Shown here one piece after another: positions 23,906-33,027 of a stretch of DNA of 64,000 nucleotides. Numbering within the stretch: position 1 is the stretch's first letter; each line of letters begins with the position of its first letter. The position numbers were made by a program, and so were the translations under genes. The notes beneath the pieces were generated by a model. It saw nothing but the letters and a program-made list of their open reading frames with translations. It was not told the DNA's origin and made no database searches. This DNA is from Methylopila capsulata. GTDB lineage: Bacteria > Pseudomonadota > Alphaproteobacteria > Rhizobiales > Methylopilaceae. Where the stretch lies: positions 434,001 to 498,000 of the forward strand of contig NZ_JAFBCY010000003.1 in assembly GCF_016907975.1 (NCBI RefSeq), given 5' to 3'.

Positions 23906-25060
23906 ATGTCCCGGCTCATGATCATCTGTCCGGCCATGTGGCGCGTGGCGCCCGTGGTCTTCGCCCTCCTGCTGTGCCTTTGCCAACCGTCCCTTGGCGG
24001 TGACGGCGCGGATCTTCGCCGGCGCGCCGAGGCGGGCGACGCCGCAGCTTTGTTCGAGCTGGGGAAGGCCTATCAGACCGGCGACGGCGTCGGGCGCGAT
24101 CAACGGCGCGCGCTCGGCTATTATGAGCGGGCCGCGGCCCTGGATCATTGGCCCGCCGTGAACAATCTCGCCGCCGCCTTCGAGCGTGGCGACGGCGTCA
24201 AGGCCGACCCGAGCCGCGCCGAAGCCCTGTATGCGCGGGCGGCCGCCGCAGGCCAGATGGTGGCGCAGTACAATCTCTCGGCTCTTCTGTTGAAGAGGCA
24301 GGCCGGCTCCGAAACCGACGCGCGCGCCGCGGCTCTGATGCGTCAGGCCGCCGAACAGGGGCACATCAACGCCCAGATCGCCCTCGCCAGCCTTCTCCAA
24401 AGCGGGCGCGGCGTCGACGCGGCCCCTGAAGCCGCGCTGGACTGGCTGCGCAAGGCTGCGGCGACCGGCTGCGCGCCCGCGCGGACCGCGCTCGCATATG
24501 CGTATCAACGCGGCGTGGGCGCCCCTGCCAATCTGACCGCTGCGATCGCGCTCTATCGCCAGGCGGCCGAAGCGGGCGACGCCACGGCGCAGTACAATCT
24601 CGGCCTCCGCTACGCGCGCGGCGAGGGCGTGGCGCGCGACGACGCGGTCGCGCTCCAATGGTTCGTCAAGGCGGCGGATCAGGACTTCCCGCACGCCCTC
24701 AACGCGCTTGGCGTGTTGTACGAGCGCGGCACGGTCGCGCCGCAAAACCACGCCGAGGCCCTGCGGCTTTACCGGCTCGCCGCCGAGCGCGGGAACGTCG
24801 ACGGGCAGACCAATCTCGGCATAGCCCTGCGCGACGGCGCCCATGCGCCGGCGGACCCCGCCCAGGCCGCGATGTGGCTGACGCTGGCCGCCGCGCAGCC
24901 GGCCGGCGACGCCGCGCGCGCGGCGCTGGAGAGGCTGCGTCAGACGATGCCGCCGGCCCGTTTGCGCAAGGCTCAGGAGATGGCCGGCCGCTGGCGGCCC
25001 CGCCCGCCGGCGCGCGGCGGCGTTACGGCGACGGAGGCGCAGGGATGTCCGAACGGCTGA
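23906..25060 (+). CDS. Secreted SEL1-repeat (TPR-like) protein
   Basis: 384 residues. A signal peptide (MWRVAPVVFALLLCLCQPSLGG) may begin at M1 or at a later Met (23918 or 23936); no strong ribosome site decides. About eight SEL1 repeats follow, with the usual pattern of A..G...A...LG..Y..G.GV..D...A..WY..AA (for example AEAGDATAQYNLGLRYARGEGVARD). Such repeats form a superhelix for protein-protein contact. The tail is basic and proline-rich (WRPRPPARGG). The end overlaps the next gene by 16 bases, and that gene is also a helical-repeat protein, so the pair may act together. Specific function unknown. Confidence 0.85.
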   Translation: MSRLMIICPAMWRVAPVVFALLLCLCQPSLGGDGADLRRRAEAGDAAALFELGKAYQTGDGVGRDQRRALGYYERAAALDHWPAVNNLAAAFERGDGVKADPSRAEALYARAAAAGQMVAQYNLSALLLKRQAGSETDARAAALMRQAAEQGHINAQIALASLLQSGRGVDAAPEAALDWLRKAAATGCAPARTALAYAYQRGVGAPANLTAAIALYRQAAEAGDATAQYNLGLRYARGEGVARDDAVALQWFVKAADQDFPHALNALGVLYERGTVAPQNHAEALRLYRLAAERGNVDGQTNLGIALRDGAHAPADPAQAAMWLTLAAAQPAGDAARAALERLRQTMPPARLRKAQEMAGRWRPRPPARGGVTATEAQGCPNG

Positions 25061-26922
25061 CGCTGACCGGGCGCCTCGCCGCACTGGCGGCCTTGTTCGT
25101 CTCGGTGATCGCGAGCGGACAAGCCCAGGCTCAGGTCGGCCGTGACGCGCGCAACTGCTTCGCCGTCTCCGACGAGGCGCGGCTCTGGAAGCATTGCCGG
25201 GCGGCGGCCGCCAACGCGCGCGAAACCCCGACCGTGCGGGCGCGGGCCCATGGCCGGCTCGCCGATCTCTTCCGCGCGCGCGGCGATCAGGAACGGAGCA
25301 TCCAGGAACTCAATGCGGCGATCGCCCTCGATCCCGACAATCTGCGCTACGTGTCCAACCGCGCGGTGGCCTACTCTTACAAGGGCGAGCGCGAGCGTGC
25401 AATCGCCGACTATGGCCAGATCATCGCGCGCGATCCGAAGAATTCGCTGCATTACTTCAATCGCGGCGTCGATTACGCCGACGGCGGCGAACTCGACCTC
25501 GCCATCTCGGACTTCACCCAGGCCATCAAGCTGAAGGCGGATTTCTTCGAGGCCTACGACAACCGCGGCGCCGCCCTGTTCCTCAAGAAGGATTTCGCCG
25601 GCGCGGCCGCCGATTTCGACAAGGCGATCGCGCTCGCGCCGACGTTCGCCAACGCCCGGTACAATCGCGGCGTGCTCCTGACCGAGCAGAACAGGCTCGA
25701 CGAGGCGCTCAAGGATTTCGATGAGGCGGTCCGGCTCGCGCCGCAGGATCCCAATGTTCATCTCAAACGCGGCAAGACGCTCTGGCTGAAGGGCGAGACG
25801 CAGAAGGCCGTCTCCGAGTTCACCCAGACGCTTCAGGTCGCGCCCGGATCGGCCGAGGCGCTGCAGCTGCGCGCCCAGGCGATGCTGCGGCTGGACGACC
25901 CCGCGCGCGCCGTAACGGACTACACTCTCCTGCTGCGCCTGCGCCCCGACGACGTCTCCGCCTATCTCGGCCGTGCGGAGGCCTATCGTCTCGCCGGCGA
26001 TCTGCCGCGCGCCCTGCTGGACCTGGACGACGCGATCAAACGCGCGCCGGCCAATCCGCATCCGCTCGCCGAACGCGCCCGGGCGCGCCTCGAACGCGGC
26101 GATCTCGACGGGGCGGCGGCCGACAGCGAGGCGGCGCTGGCGCTCGATCCGAATTCCGCCGCTGGGCTCTCCGTGCGGGGCGCCGTGCTGGCGGGACGCG
26201 GCCAGCCGGGCGACGCGCTGAAGAGCCTGGACAGAGCCGTCGCCCTGGCGCCGGACAGCGAGGACGCGCGGCGTCGGCGCGCCGAGCTGCTGGCGAAGCA
26301 GGGCGAGCTCAGGCTGGCTCTCGGCGACTACGACGCGCTGATCGCACGGAACCAACGCGAACCCCGGCTCTACTGGTCCCGCGCGTTCGTCCATGCCCGG
26401 CTCAGCGAGTTCGACCGCGCGGTCGGCGATCTCGATCAGGCGATGCGGCTGGACGCCGGCAATCCCGGCGCAATGCTGTTCGAGCGCGCCAAGTTCAAGC
26501 GGCTGAAGGGAGATGCGCAGGGCGCGCTTGCGGATCTGAGCGCCGTCATCGACATCGGGCAGGCCCAGCTCGGCCCCGCCTTCTTCGAGCGCGCGACGCT
26601 TCGGGCCCGCGCCGAGGACTACGCCGCTGCCCTCGGCGACATCGATCAGGCCCTGGCGCGCGGCGTCGACGACGTTCGCGCGCACAACCTGAAGGGCTGG
26701 GTCCTGGTCAAGCTCGGCCGCGCCGCGGATGCGCTCTACAGCGCGGACCTCGCCCTTTCGAAGGACCCGCAGGCCGCGTTCGCCCATGACACCCGCGCGC
26801 ATGCGCTCGAAGCCCTGGGACGGCGCGACGAGGCCATCGGCGCCTACAGGCGCGCGCTCGAGCTCGATCCCGCCGAGGACGAAGCCCGCGCCGGGCTGAA
26901 GCGTCTCGGCGTTGAAGACTGA
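25045..26922 (+). CDS. Large secreted TPR protein
   Basis: 625 residues from an ATG preceded by GGAGGCGCAGGG. A signal peptide (LAALFVSVIASGQAQAQ, cleavage near residue 30) is followed by about sixteen tandem tetratricopeptide repeats, such as YVSNRAVAYSYKGERERAIADYGQIIARDP and AYDNRGAALFLKKDFAGAAADFDKAI, up to a final capping repeat (GRRDEAIGAYRRALELDP). No enzymatic domain is visible. It is likely a periplasmic scaffold. The start lies inside the end of the SEL1 gene, so the two are translationally linked. Confidence 0.88.
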   Translation: MSERLTLTGRLAALAALFVSVIASGQAQAQVGRDARNCFAVSDEARLWKHCRAAAANARETPTVRARAHGRLADLFRARGDQERSIQELNAAIALDPDNLRYVSNRAVAYSYKGERERAIADYGQIIARDPKNSLHYFNRGVDYADGGELDLAISDFTQAIKLKADFFEAYDNRGAALFLKKDFAGAAADFDKAIALAPTFANARYNRGVLLTEQNRLDEALKDFDEAVRLAPQDPNVHLKRGKTLWLKGETQKAVSEFTQTLQVAPGSAEALQLRAQAMLRLDDPARAVTDYTLLLRLRPDDVSAYLGRAEAYRLAGDLPRALLDLDDAIKRAPANPHPLAERARARLERGDLDGAAADSEAALALDPNSAAGLSVRGAVLAGRGQPGDALKSLDRAVALAPDSEDARRRRAELLAKQGELRLALGDYDALIARNQREPRLYWSRAFVHARLSEFDRAVGDLDQAMRLDAGNPGAMLFERAKFKRLKGDAQGALADLSAVIDIGQAQLGPAFFERATLRARAEDYAAALGDIDQALARGVDDVRAHNLKGWVLVKLGRAADALYSADLALSKDPQAAFAHDTRAHALEALGRRDEAIGAYRRALELDPAEDEARAGLKRLGVED

Positions 26923-27085
26923 CCCTCGAATGGGTTCGGCGAGGCGGTCGAGCGCGCCGCGTCGCGAGCCTTCTGCAAACAGCCCGCCGCTCGCCTCACG
27001 ATCCGCCGCCGAGCGCCCGCGCCGTCAAACGCGCGAGCCGTCGTAGGGGGCCATGGCCGAGGCGGCTATCGAGCCGCGCGAACAG

Positions 27086-27106
27086 AAAAACCCGCCGTTC
27101 GGCGGG
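27086..27106 (-). terminator. Rho-independent terminator of the small secreted protein gene
   Basis: Stem CCCGCC (27091-27096) pairs with GGCGGG (27101-27106) around a four-base loop. Read on the minus strand the hairpin is followed by a run of five T (27086-27090). It lies 36 bases after the stop of the minus-strand gene 27142-27435. Confidence 0.75.
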
Positions 27107-27141
27107 CTTTCGCGTTTGACGGCCAGTCGCGAGGCCTGCGC

Positions 27142-27435
27142 TTACCTGCAGACTTCGATCGTGCGGGTGCGCCGGACGCCTCGGCTGTCGCGAAACCTCT
27201 GCCGCTCGAGCCGGCAGCGCTCGCGGGACGACTCCGCCATAGCGGCTCCGGCGGCGAGTCCCAGAATGCCGACGCCAGCGATCGCCGCGGCGGTGCGGCC
27301 GCCGTCATGATGATGACCGTAATAGCCGTGGCGATAGCGCCAATGATCCGCCTGCGCCGCGACGGGAGCGAAGGTCAGGCCGATGAACGTGGCGGACAGC
27401 GCGACGGCAGAGGCGCGGAAGCTTAGCGACTTCAT
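27142..27435 (-). CDS. Small secreted His/Tyr- and Arg-rich protein, unknown function
   Basis: 97 residues from ATG (MKSLSFRASAV), preceded by AGGGGG. A signal peptide ends at APVAAQA (about residue 29). The mature start is rich in His and Tyr (DHWRYRHGYYGHHHD), then comes a hydrophobic glycine/alanine segment (TAAAIAGVGILGLAAGAAMA, about 48-67), like a glycine-zipper membrane anchor. The C-terminal tail is Arg-rich with two cysteines (C74, C96) that could form a disulfide. This layout is common among rhizobial small envelope proteins of unknown role. Single-gene unit with its own terminator. Confidence 0.75.
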   Translation of the reverse strand: MKSLSFRASAVALSATFIGLTFAPVAAQADHWRYRHGYYGHHHDGGRTAAAIAGVGILGLAAGAAMAESSRERCRLERQRFRDSRGVRRTRTIEVCR

Positions 27436-27565
27436 AGGATACCCCCTTGAAAATGAGCCGAGTTCCTTAATAACCAAAAGATCACGTGAATCAAGGTTAG
27501 CTGGCGTAGCATTTGGGACAGACTTTCGGCTGCGCGACGGCGCCGACGCCGTCCTCCCGTGTCCG

Positions 27566-27591
27566 GCGCCCAGCTCGCCGAAGCTGGGCGC
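27566..27591 (-). terminator. Strong hairpin after the DeoR gene
   Basis: A perfect 10 bp stem (GCGCCCAGCT with AGCTGGGCGC) and a six-base loop begin five bases past the stop of the minus-strand DeoR gene. There is no T-run after it, so it may act as a Rho-assisted terminator or an mRNA 3' stabiliser. Confidence 0.5.
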
Positions 27592-27595
27592 GCGT

Positions 27596-28351
27596 TCACG
27601 CCGCAACGATCGCTGTCGCCCCGTATCCCTCGAGGTTGGCGACTTGCTCCCGGTCCGCATGCTGGTCGGTGACCAAGGTCCACGACGCCGGGAGCGCCGC
27701 CCACGCGGACTGGTCGGCGCGGCCGAGCTTGGCCGCGTGGGCGAGCACAACGACCTCGCGCCCTTGCTCCATCATCAACGACTTGAGCGCGACCTGATCC
27801 AGGCTCGCCTCGCACAATCCCCGACCCGCGACCACACCGTCGGCGCTCATGAACACCCGGTCGGCGGTGATGCGGCGCATCGCCTCCATGGCGAGCGGGC
27901 CGACCGAACCCATGCTGGTCGGCCGCACCGCGCCGCCGAGCACCACGAGTTCGACGCCCGGCGCCTCCGCGAGCATCGACGGCAGCACGAGGTTGTTGGT
28001 GACGACCCGGACGCGGCGGCCCCGGAGCAGTCGCCCGAAGGCCGCGACCGTCGAACCGGCGTCGAGGATCAGCGTGTCGCCGTCCTCCACGAGCGCGAGC
28101 GCGGCGCGCGCGATGGCGCGCTTTTGCTCCCCATAGGTCGCAAGCCGTTCGCCGAGCGACGTTTCGGACGCAGGGCTCGCGAGGATCGCCCCGCCGTAGG
28201 TGCGGCGGACGGCGTTCTCGTCCGCGAGCCGCTGAAGGTCGCGGCGCACGGTCGAGGCCGACACCTCGAAGCGCCGGGCGAGATGCTCCACGTCCGCCTC
28301 GCCGGCCTTCAGGGCCTCCAGCAACAGCGTCCGGCGTTCCTTGCTGCGCAT
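27596..28351 (-). CDS. DeoR-family regulator of the acid-sugar kinase operon
   Basis: 251 residues. The N-terminal winged helix has the DeoR signature VEHLARRFEVSASTVRRDLQRLADENAVRRTYGGA (about 21-55). The C-terminal sugar-phosphate sensor domain has LDAGSTVAAFGRLL, VVTNNL and the DGVVAGRGL region. DeoR proteins usually respond to a phosphorylated sugar intermediate. Here that would fit the product of the kinase encoded two genes upstream on the same strand. The gap to pdxA2 is 64 bp. Three TGCGCATA repeats in the divergent promoter (30835-30872) are candidate sites for this or the IclR regulator. Confidence 0.88.
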   Translation of the reverse strand: MRSKERRTLLLEALKAGEADVEHLARRFEVSASTVRRDLQRLADENAVRRTYGGAILASPASETSLGERLATYGEQKRAIARAALALVEDGDTLILDAGSTVAAFGRLLRGRRVRVVTNNLVLPSMLAEAPGVELVVLGGAVRPTSMGSVGPLAMEAMRRITADRVFMSADGVVAGRGLCEASLDQVALKSLMMEQGREVVVLAHAAKLGRADQSAWAALPASWTLVTDQHADREQVANLEGYGATAIVAA

Positions 28352-28415
28352 CGGCGTCGATTCCTCGTCGGAGCTCGTCCCCTGGATAGCCGTCTCCGAA
28401 GCGGCCGGCGAGACC

Positions 28416-29417
28416 TCAGGCCGCGAGCCGCTTCGGGGCGAGCTCCGCCGCCTGCCGCAACGCCTCGACGAGGCTGCGCTCGTCGGCGATCCCCTTCCCG
28501 GCGATGTCGAAGGCCGTGCCGTGGTCGACCGAGGTCCGGATCACCGGCAGGCCGACAGTGATGTTCACGCCGGCTTCCAGACCCAGCACCTTGATCGGGC
28601 CATGGCCCTGGTCGTGGTACATGGCGACGACCATGTCGTAGTCGCCCCGTCCGGCCAGGAAGAACAGCGTGTCGGCCGGCAGCGGGCCGCGGACGTCCCA
28701 GCCCTTGGCCGTGGAGGCCTCGATCGCGGGGCTGATCTTCTCCGCCTCCTCCCCGCGGCCGAACAGGCCGTTTTCGCCGGCGTGGGGGTTGATGGCGCAA
28801 ACGCCGATCTTCGGATTGGCGATCCCTGCCTTCACCAGCACGTCGTGGCCGCGCGCGATCACGCGTTCGACGAGGCCGGGCTCGATCTTCGCGATCGCAT
28901 CCAGCAGGCCGATGTGCGTGGTCACGTGGATCACGCGCAGCTTCGGCGAGGTCAGCATCATCGACACCTCCGGCGTGCCGGTGAGATGCGCCAGCAACTC
29001 CGTGTGGCCGGGATATTTGTGGCCGGCGGCGTGCAGCGCCTCCTTGGTCAGGGGCGCCGTGCAGATCGCCTGGGCGAGGCCGGCCTCGACCACCCGCACC
29101 GCGGTCTCGACGTAGCGGTAGGCCGCCTCCCCCGCGATCGGCGACATCTTGCCGAAGGGCAGATCCGCCGGGACGATCTTGAGATCGACGCACTGCACGG
29201 CGGTCGTGTCGAAGCGGGCCTCGGCGGCGTCGGCGAGCGAGGCGACATCGAGGTCGACGCCGACGATCCGTCCCGCAGCCCGCAGCCGCACGGCGTCGCC
29301 GATGACGAGCGGCTCGCACAGCGCGTGCGTCTCGGGCTGCGCGAGGGCTTTCATGATGATCTCCGGCCCGATGCCGGCGGGATCGCCCATGGTGATCGCG
29401 ATGGTGGGGCGGCTCAT
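28416..29417 (-). CDS. pdxA2: PdxA2-type 4-phospho-tetronate dehydrogenase
   Basis: 333 residues from ATG (MSRPTIAITMGDPAGIGPEI). It is a complete PdxA-family protein with metal-binding histidines in YPGHTELLAH, THIGLLDAI and MYHDQGHGPIK, and the end motif GTAFDIAGKG. Classical PdxA works in pyridoxal phosphate synthesis. The copy linked to a DUF1537 kinase (PdxA2) instead oxidises 4-phospho-D-threonate or -erythronate and releases CO2 to give dihydroxyacetone phosphate. The four-base overlap with the kinase gene supports the catabolic role. Final substrate stereochemistry cannot be read from sequence. Confidence 0.88.
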   Translation of the reverse strand: MSRPTIAITMGDPAGIGPEIIMKALAQPETHALCEPLVIGDAVRLRAAGRIVGVDLDVASLADAAEARFDTTAVQCVDLKIVPADLPFGKMSPIAGEAAYRYVETAVRVVEAGLAQAICTAPLTKEALHAAGHKYPGHTELLAHLTGTPEVSMMLTSPKLRVIHVTTHIGLLDAIAKIEPGLVERVIARGHDVLVKAGIANPKIGVCAINPHAGENGLFGRGEEAEKISPAIEASTAKGWDVRGPLPADTLFFLAGRGDYDMVVAMYHDQGHGPIKVLGLEAGVNITVGLPVIRTSVDHGTAFDIAGKGIADERSLVEALRQAAELAPKRLAA

Positions 29418-30670
29418 GACGGAACTCCGTGAGTGCGGGCGGCGCGCAGGCGCGCAGCGATGCGTGTGAGGGTGCCGTCGTCGCCGAAGGCGCCGGCCTT
29501 CGTGACGACGGGGACGACAAGACGTCCGAGCGCGAGGCCGTAGGCCACGCCGGGCTCGAGCTCGTCGAGCAGGCGGATGCCGTTGACGCCAAAGCGCGAC
29601 AGCAGCGCCGCGGCGGTCTCCCCGCCGGTCGCCACGAAGGCGCCCATGCGGTCGGCCGCGGGCGCAAGCGCGTCGGCCAAGGCGTCGACCAGCGCGGCGC
29701 CGATCGCGAGGTCGGGGGCGTCGCCCATCACGATTTCGACCAGGACGTCCTGCCCGGCCTCCAACGCCGCCGCAGCGCGACCGCCGAACGCGGCCCGCGC
29801 GGCGGGATTCCGCAGCAGCGCCTCGGGCGTGACGGGGGCGTGGACGACGGCGCCCGAGGCCGCGAGCCGCCGGGCGCCCGCGCGGGAGACGGCGGCGAGC
29901 GAGCCCACCACGATCAAGGCGCCGCGCGTCGTCGGCTGCGGCCCGGGCGCCCCGATTTGTCCCGCCTCGCCGAGCGACGCCAGAGCATGGGCGAGGCCTG
30001 CGCTTCCGCTGAAGAACGCGGGCGTGGCGAGGGCGAGGGCCGCCTGCGCGATCCGGCGCAGATCCTCGTCCGTCTCCGCGTCGCACGCCGCGATCCCCTC
30101 GCCCGCGGCTGCGACCGCGTCCAGAGCGGCCGTCAGCGCCGAGCCGCCGGCGCGCACGATGGCCAGGGGCACGACGGTGGCCGCAAGCCCCGCGGTCGCG
30201 CAGACGGCCGGCAGATTGGCGCTGTCGTAGCTGTGCTCGCGGCGCCAGACCTCGGCTTCTTCGAGCGGGCGGCCTGCGACGAGGACGTGGCCGTCGAGCG
30301 TCGTACGTCCCGCGGCCGGAAAGGCCGGCGCGAGGACGCCGAGCGAGCCGCCTGCGGTCGCCGCGAGATGCCCCGACACCGCGGCGATTTCGGCCGCCGG
30401 GTGGCCGCGAAGGGTGGAGTCGATCTTCTTGAACAGGCGCTGGCCCGGCGCGTCGAGCGCCATGAGAAGTTCGCCATGACGGCGCGCGGCCTCGGCGGCG
30501 TCCACGCCGCGGCTGCCGACGTCGTAGGCGAAGACCGGCGGCCGCGCCGCCGCGTCAGGCCAGGATCCGCCCCAGCCGACCGCCGCCCCAACGCCCCGAC
30601 GCGCGAAGGCGATCGCGCAGTCCGCAGCGCCGGTCAGGTCGTCCGCGAGGATCAGCCAGCGCTCCGTCAT
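29414..30670 (-). CDS. Four-carbon acid-sugar kinase (DUF1537 / OtnK-DtnK family)
   Basis: 418 residues from ATG (MTERWLILADDLTGAADC). The N-terminal sugar-binding domain has the family start LADDLTGA, FKKIDSTLRGHP (about 98-109) and a LAPAFPAAGR loop. The C-terminal nucleotide-binding domain has VVGSLAAVSRAG, FVATGGETAAALLSRFG and GAFGDDGTLTRI. Family members phosphorylate D-threonate, D-erythronate or 3-oxo-tetronate using ATP. A longer in-frame start at 30871 exists, but the extra N-terminus is Arg-rich and unlike the family, so it was rejected. First gene of the minus-strand operon kinase-pdxA2-deoR. Confidence 0.88.
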   Translation of the reverse strand: MTERWLILADDLTGAADCAIAFARRGVGAAVGWGGSWPDAAARPPVFAYDVGSRGVDAAEAARRHGELLMALDAPGQRLFKKIDSTLRGHPAAEIAAVSGHLAATAGGSLGVLAPAFPAAGRTTLDGHVLVAGRPLEEAEVWRREHSYDSANLPAVCATAGLAATVVPLAIVRAGGSALTAALDAVAAAGEGIAACDAETDEDLRRIAQAALALATPAFFSGSAGLAHALASLGEAGQIGAPGPQPTTRGALIVVGSLAAVSRAGARRLAASGAVVHAPVTPEALLRNPAARAAFGGRAAAALEAGQDVLVEIVMGDAPDLAIGAALVDALADALAPAADRMGAFVATGGETAAALLSRFGVNGIRLLDELEPGVAYGLALGRLVVPVVTKAGAFGDDGTLTRIAARLRAARTHGVPS

Positions 30671-30834
30671 GCCCCGCAACGCCGATCCGCGCAGGCGGTC
30701 CGCCAAGCTCGCGCCAGACGGCCGGCTATCCTGGTCGCGAAAAACCCCATGACCTCTCCTCGGGCGGCGGGGCGCCGACAAGCTCCCGCGGCGGACGAGC
30801 GCGGCTGCGCGCTGCCCCCAGCGGATGCTCAATC

Positions 30835-30872
30835 TGCGCATATTGCGCATATCGTCAACCAAAATGCGCATA
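30835..30872. promoter_or_regulatory. Three TGCGCATA repeats in divergent catabolic promoter
   Basis: TGCGCATA occurs at 30835-30842, 30844-30851 and 30865-30872, the last 21 bp (two helical turns) from the second. They lie in the middle of the 373 bp gap between the kinase operon and the IclR operon, where composition turns AT-rich. Likely operator for DeoR or IclR. Nothing else is evident in this gap. Confidence 0.5.
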
Positions 30873-31043
30873 ACGCGCGAAATCTCTTTGACTCCACTCT
30901 AAACTCGCTCTTACACTTGGATAACGAACAAAAGATCGGATACCGATCAACTCGATTGCGCCATGATCGGCGCGCGGCTTTAGGGAGGCCGGAGTGCACG
31001 ACCGAAACGTCCTGGGGCGCGCGCCGACGGGAAACGGCGCGTG

Positions 31044-31877
31044 ATGGTCGCGTCCGGCGACCAGCCCGCCGACAATCCGAAGAACTTCGTCGGCAGCGTC
31101 GCGAAGGTGTTCCAGGTGCTGAAGGCGTTCGGACCGGACCTGCCCGAACTCACGATCGCCGAGGCGGCGGCGCGCTCGGGCCACGACCGCGGCACCGCTT
31201 TCCGCCTCGTCCACACGCTCGCGAGCCTCGGCTATCTCGCAGCGGTTCCGGGGACGCGAAAGTTCCGGCTGACGCTGAAATGCCTGGAGCTCGGGTTTTC
31301 CGCTTTGGCCGCCCGCGACCTGCCGTTTCATGCACTGCCGCTTCTGCGCGAGGTCGTTCCGGAGGTCTCGGACTCCGCGTCGCTCGGCGCGCTCGACCGG
31401 GGCGACGTCGTCTATCTCCAACGGGTGGAGCATCCCGGCGCCCAACCGCTCAGCCGCCGTCCCGGCAGCCGGACCGGCGCCTACGCGGCGGCGATCGGAC
31501 ACGCCCTCCTCGCCTTTCTGCCGAAAGATGCGCAGATCGCGCATCTCGAAGCCGCCCCGCGGGTCAAGCTGTCCGAGCGGACGGTGACCGATCTCGACGG
31601 TCTCCTCGCGAAGCTCGAGGACATCCGCCGGCGCGGCTTCGCGGTGTCGGACGGTGAGAACGCCTATGGGCTGCGGACCGTCGCCGCTCCCGTCTTCGAC
31701 GCCTCCGGCGCGCCCGTCGCCGGCGTGAGCCTTACGATCAACGCCGCGCGCATGGAGGTCGACGCCTTCGTCGCCGCGGCCGCGCCGCACGTCCTGCGGA
31801 TCGCAGGCGAACTCAGCGACGCGGCGCGCCTGTCGCTCGATGCGATTGGCGTCGCCCACCAAGGATTCCGGCCATGA
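31044..31877 (+). CDS. IclR-family transcriptional regulator
   Basis: 277 residues from ATG at 31044 (a GTG immediately before is an alternative). The N-terminal helix-turn-helix (about 18-75) has VAKVFQVLKAFG, LTIAEAAARSGHDRGTAFRLVHTLASLGYL and the wing GTRKFRLTLK. The C-terminal GAF-like effector domain has the IclR pattern GLRTVAAPVFDASGAPVAGVSLT. PcaR/PobR-type members often activate aromatic- or hydroxyacid-catabolic operons. The stop overlaps the dehydrogenase start by four bases, so the regulator is the first gene of the operon it probably controls, divergent from the kinase operon. Confidence 0.9.
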   Translation: MVASGDQPADNPKNFVGSVAKVFQVLKAFGPDLPELTIAEAAARSGHDRGTAFRLVHTLASLGYLAAVPGTRKFRLTLKCLELGFSALAARDLPFHALPLLREVVPEVSDSASLGALDRGDVVYLQRVEHPGAQPLSRRPGSRTGAYAAAIGHALLAFLPKDAQIAHLEAAPRVKLSERTVTDLDGLLAKLEDIRRRGFAVSDGENAYGLRTVAAPVFDASGAPVAGVSLTINAARMEVDAFVAAAAPHVLRIAGELSDAARLSLDAIGVAHQGFRP

Positions 31878-33004
31878 CCGCGCAGCTTCATTCCATCGAA
31901 ATCCTGCGTCCAAACCGGATCGAGTTCGGCTCCGGCGCGATCGCGTCCGTCGCGCGCTATGCGGCCGAACGGGGCTTCGTGCGCCCGCTGGTGGTCGCCG
32001 ACGCGTTCAACGCCGCCCGCGTCGACCGGCTCGGCCTCGCCGGCGAGATCGCCGTGTTCGGCGAGGTGAAGCCCGAGCCGGACCTGCCGAACCTCGAGGC
32101 GGCGCTGGCCCGCGCTTCGGAAGCGCGGCCGGACGTCGTGATCGGCTTCGGCGGCGGCAGCGCCATGGACCTCGCCAAGCTCGTCGCGGTGCTGCCCGGC
32201 AGCGGCCAGACGCTCAAGGACGTGGTCGGTCCCGAAAAGGTGCTCGGACGCGCCGTCGGCCTGATCCAGGTCCCGACCACCGCCGGCACCGGCTCGGAGG
32301 GCGGCACGCGCGCGCTGGTTACGGATCCGGAGACGCAGAACAAGCTCGCCGTGCAGAGCCGCTTCATGCTGGCCGATCTGGCGGCGGTCGACCCGGACCT
32401 GACCATGACGGTCCCGCCGGCGGTCACCGCCGCGACCGGGGTCGACGCCATGGCCCATTGCGTCGAGGCCTTCACCAGCCGCAAGGCGCACCCGATCATC
32501 GATCTCTACGCGCTCGAGGGCGTGCGGCTCGTGGGCCGCTTCCTGGCCCGCGCGGTGGCCGACGGCTCCGACGGCGAGGCGCGCGCCGGCCTCGCGCTCG
32601 CCTCGCTCTACGGCGGCTTCTGCCTGGGCCCGGTGAACACCACCGCCGGCCACGCCGTGGCCTACCCGCTCGGCGCCCGGCATCACATCGCCCACGGGCT
32701 CGCCTGCGCGCTGATCTTTCCGCACACGCTCGCTTTCAACGCGCAGGCCTCGGCCGAGAAGACCGCCGCCGTGATCGACGCGCTGGGCGCGCGGCCGACG
32801 ACCGACCCCGCCGGCGTGTTCGAGGCGGCCTACGGCTTCTGCGAACGCCTCGGCGTCGAGATGCGGCTGTCCGCGCTCGGCGTGCCGGAGAGCGACTTCG
32901 AGACGATGGCGACGGAGGCTCACGGGATCCGGCGTCTGCTCGACAACAATCCCCGCGACATGAGCCGCGACGACATCCTCGCGATCTACCGCCGCGCCGC
33001 CTGA
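31874..33004 (+). CDS. Iron-type alcohol dehydrogenase (maleylacetate-reductase-like)
   Basis: 376 residues of the group III Fe-ADH family. The nucleotide-binding motif is GFGGGSAMDLAK (about 91-102), with TTAGTGSEGG after it. Metal ligands are in GVDAMAHCVEAF (Asp, His), GHAVAYPLG (His) and HHIAHGLACA (His). The stretch SRKAHPIIDLYALEGV is close to that of lactaldehyde, maleylacetate and hydroxyacid-oxoacid dehydrogenases. It would interconvert an aldehyde or keto group and an alcohol using NAD(P). The lyase and FAD dehydrogenase that follow suggest it reduces or oxidises an aldehyde from lyase cleavage; this is inference. Confidence 0.88.
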   Translation: MTAQLHSIEILRPNRIEFGSGAIASVARYAAERGFVRPLVVADAFNAARVDRLGLAGEIAVFGEVKPEPDLPNLEAALARASEARPDVVIGFGGGSAMDLAKLVAVLPGSGQTLKDVVGPEKVLGRAVGLIQVPTTAGTGSEGGTRALVTDPETQNKLAVQSRFMLADLAAVDPDLTMTVPPAVTAATGVDAMAHCVEAFTSRKAHPIIDLYALEGVRLVGRFLARAVADGSDGEARAGLALASLYGGFCLGPVNTTAGHAVAYPLGARHHIAHGLACALIFPHTLAFNAQASAEKTAAVIDALGARPTTDPAGVFEAAYGFCERLGVEMRLSALGVPESDFETMATEAHGIRRLLDNNPRDMSRDDILAIYRRAA

Positions 33005-33027
33005 CGGCGCCGGAACAGACCAGAACC

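Noticed and set aside
30671-30871. Extended N-terminus for the acid-sugar kinase starting at 30871
   Set aside because: The extra residues are basic and unlike the family, whose proteins begin near LADDLTGA; it would also cover the operator-like repeats.
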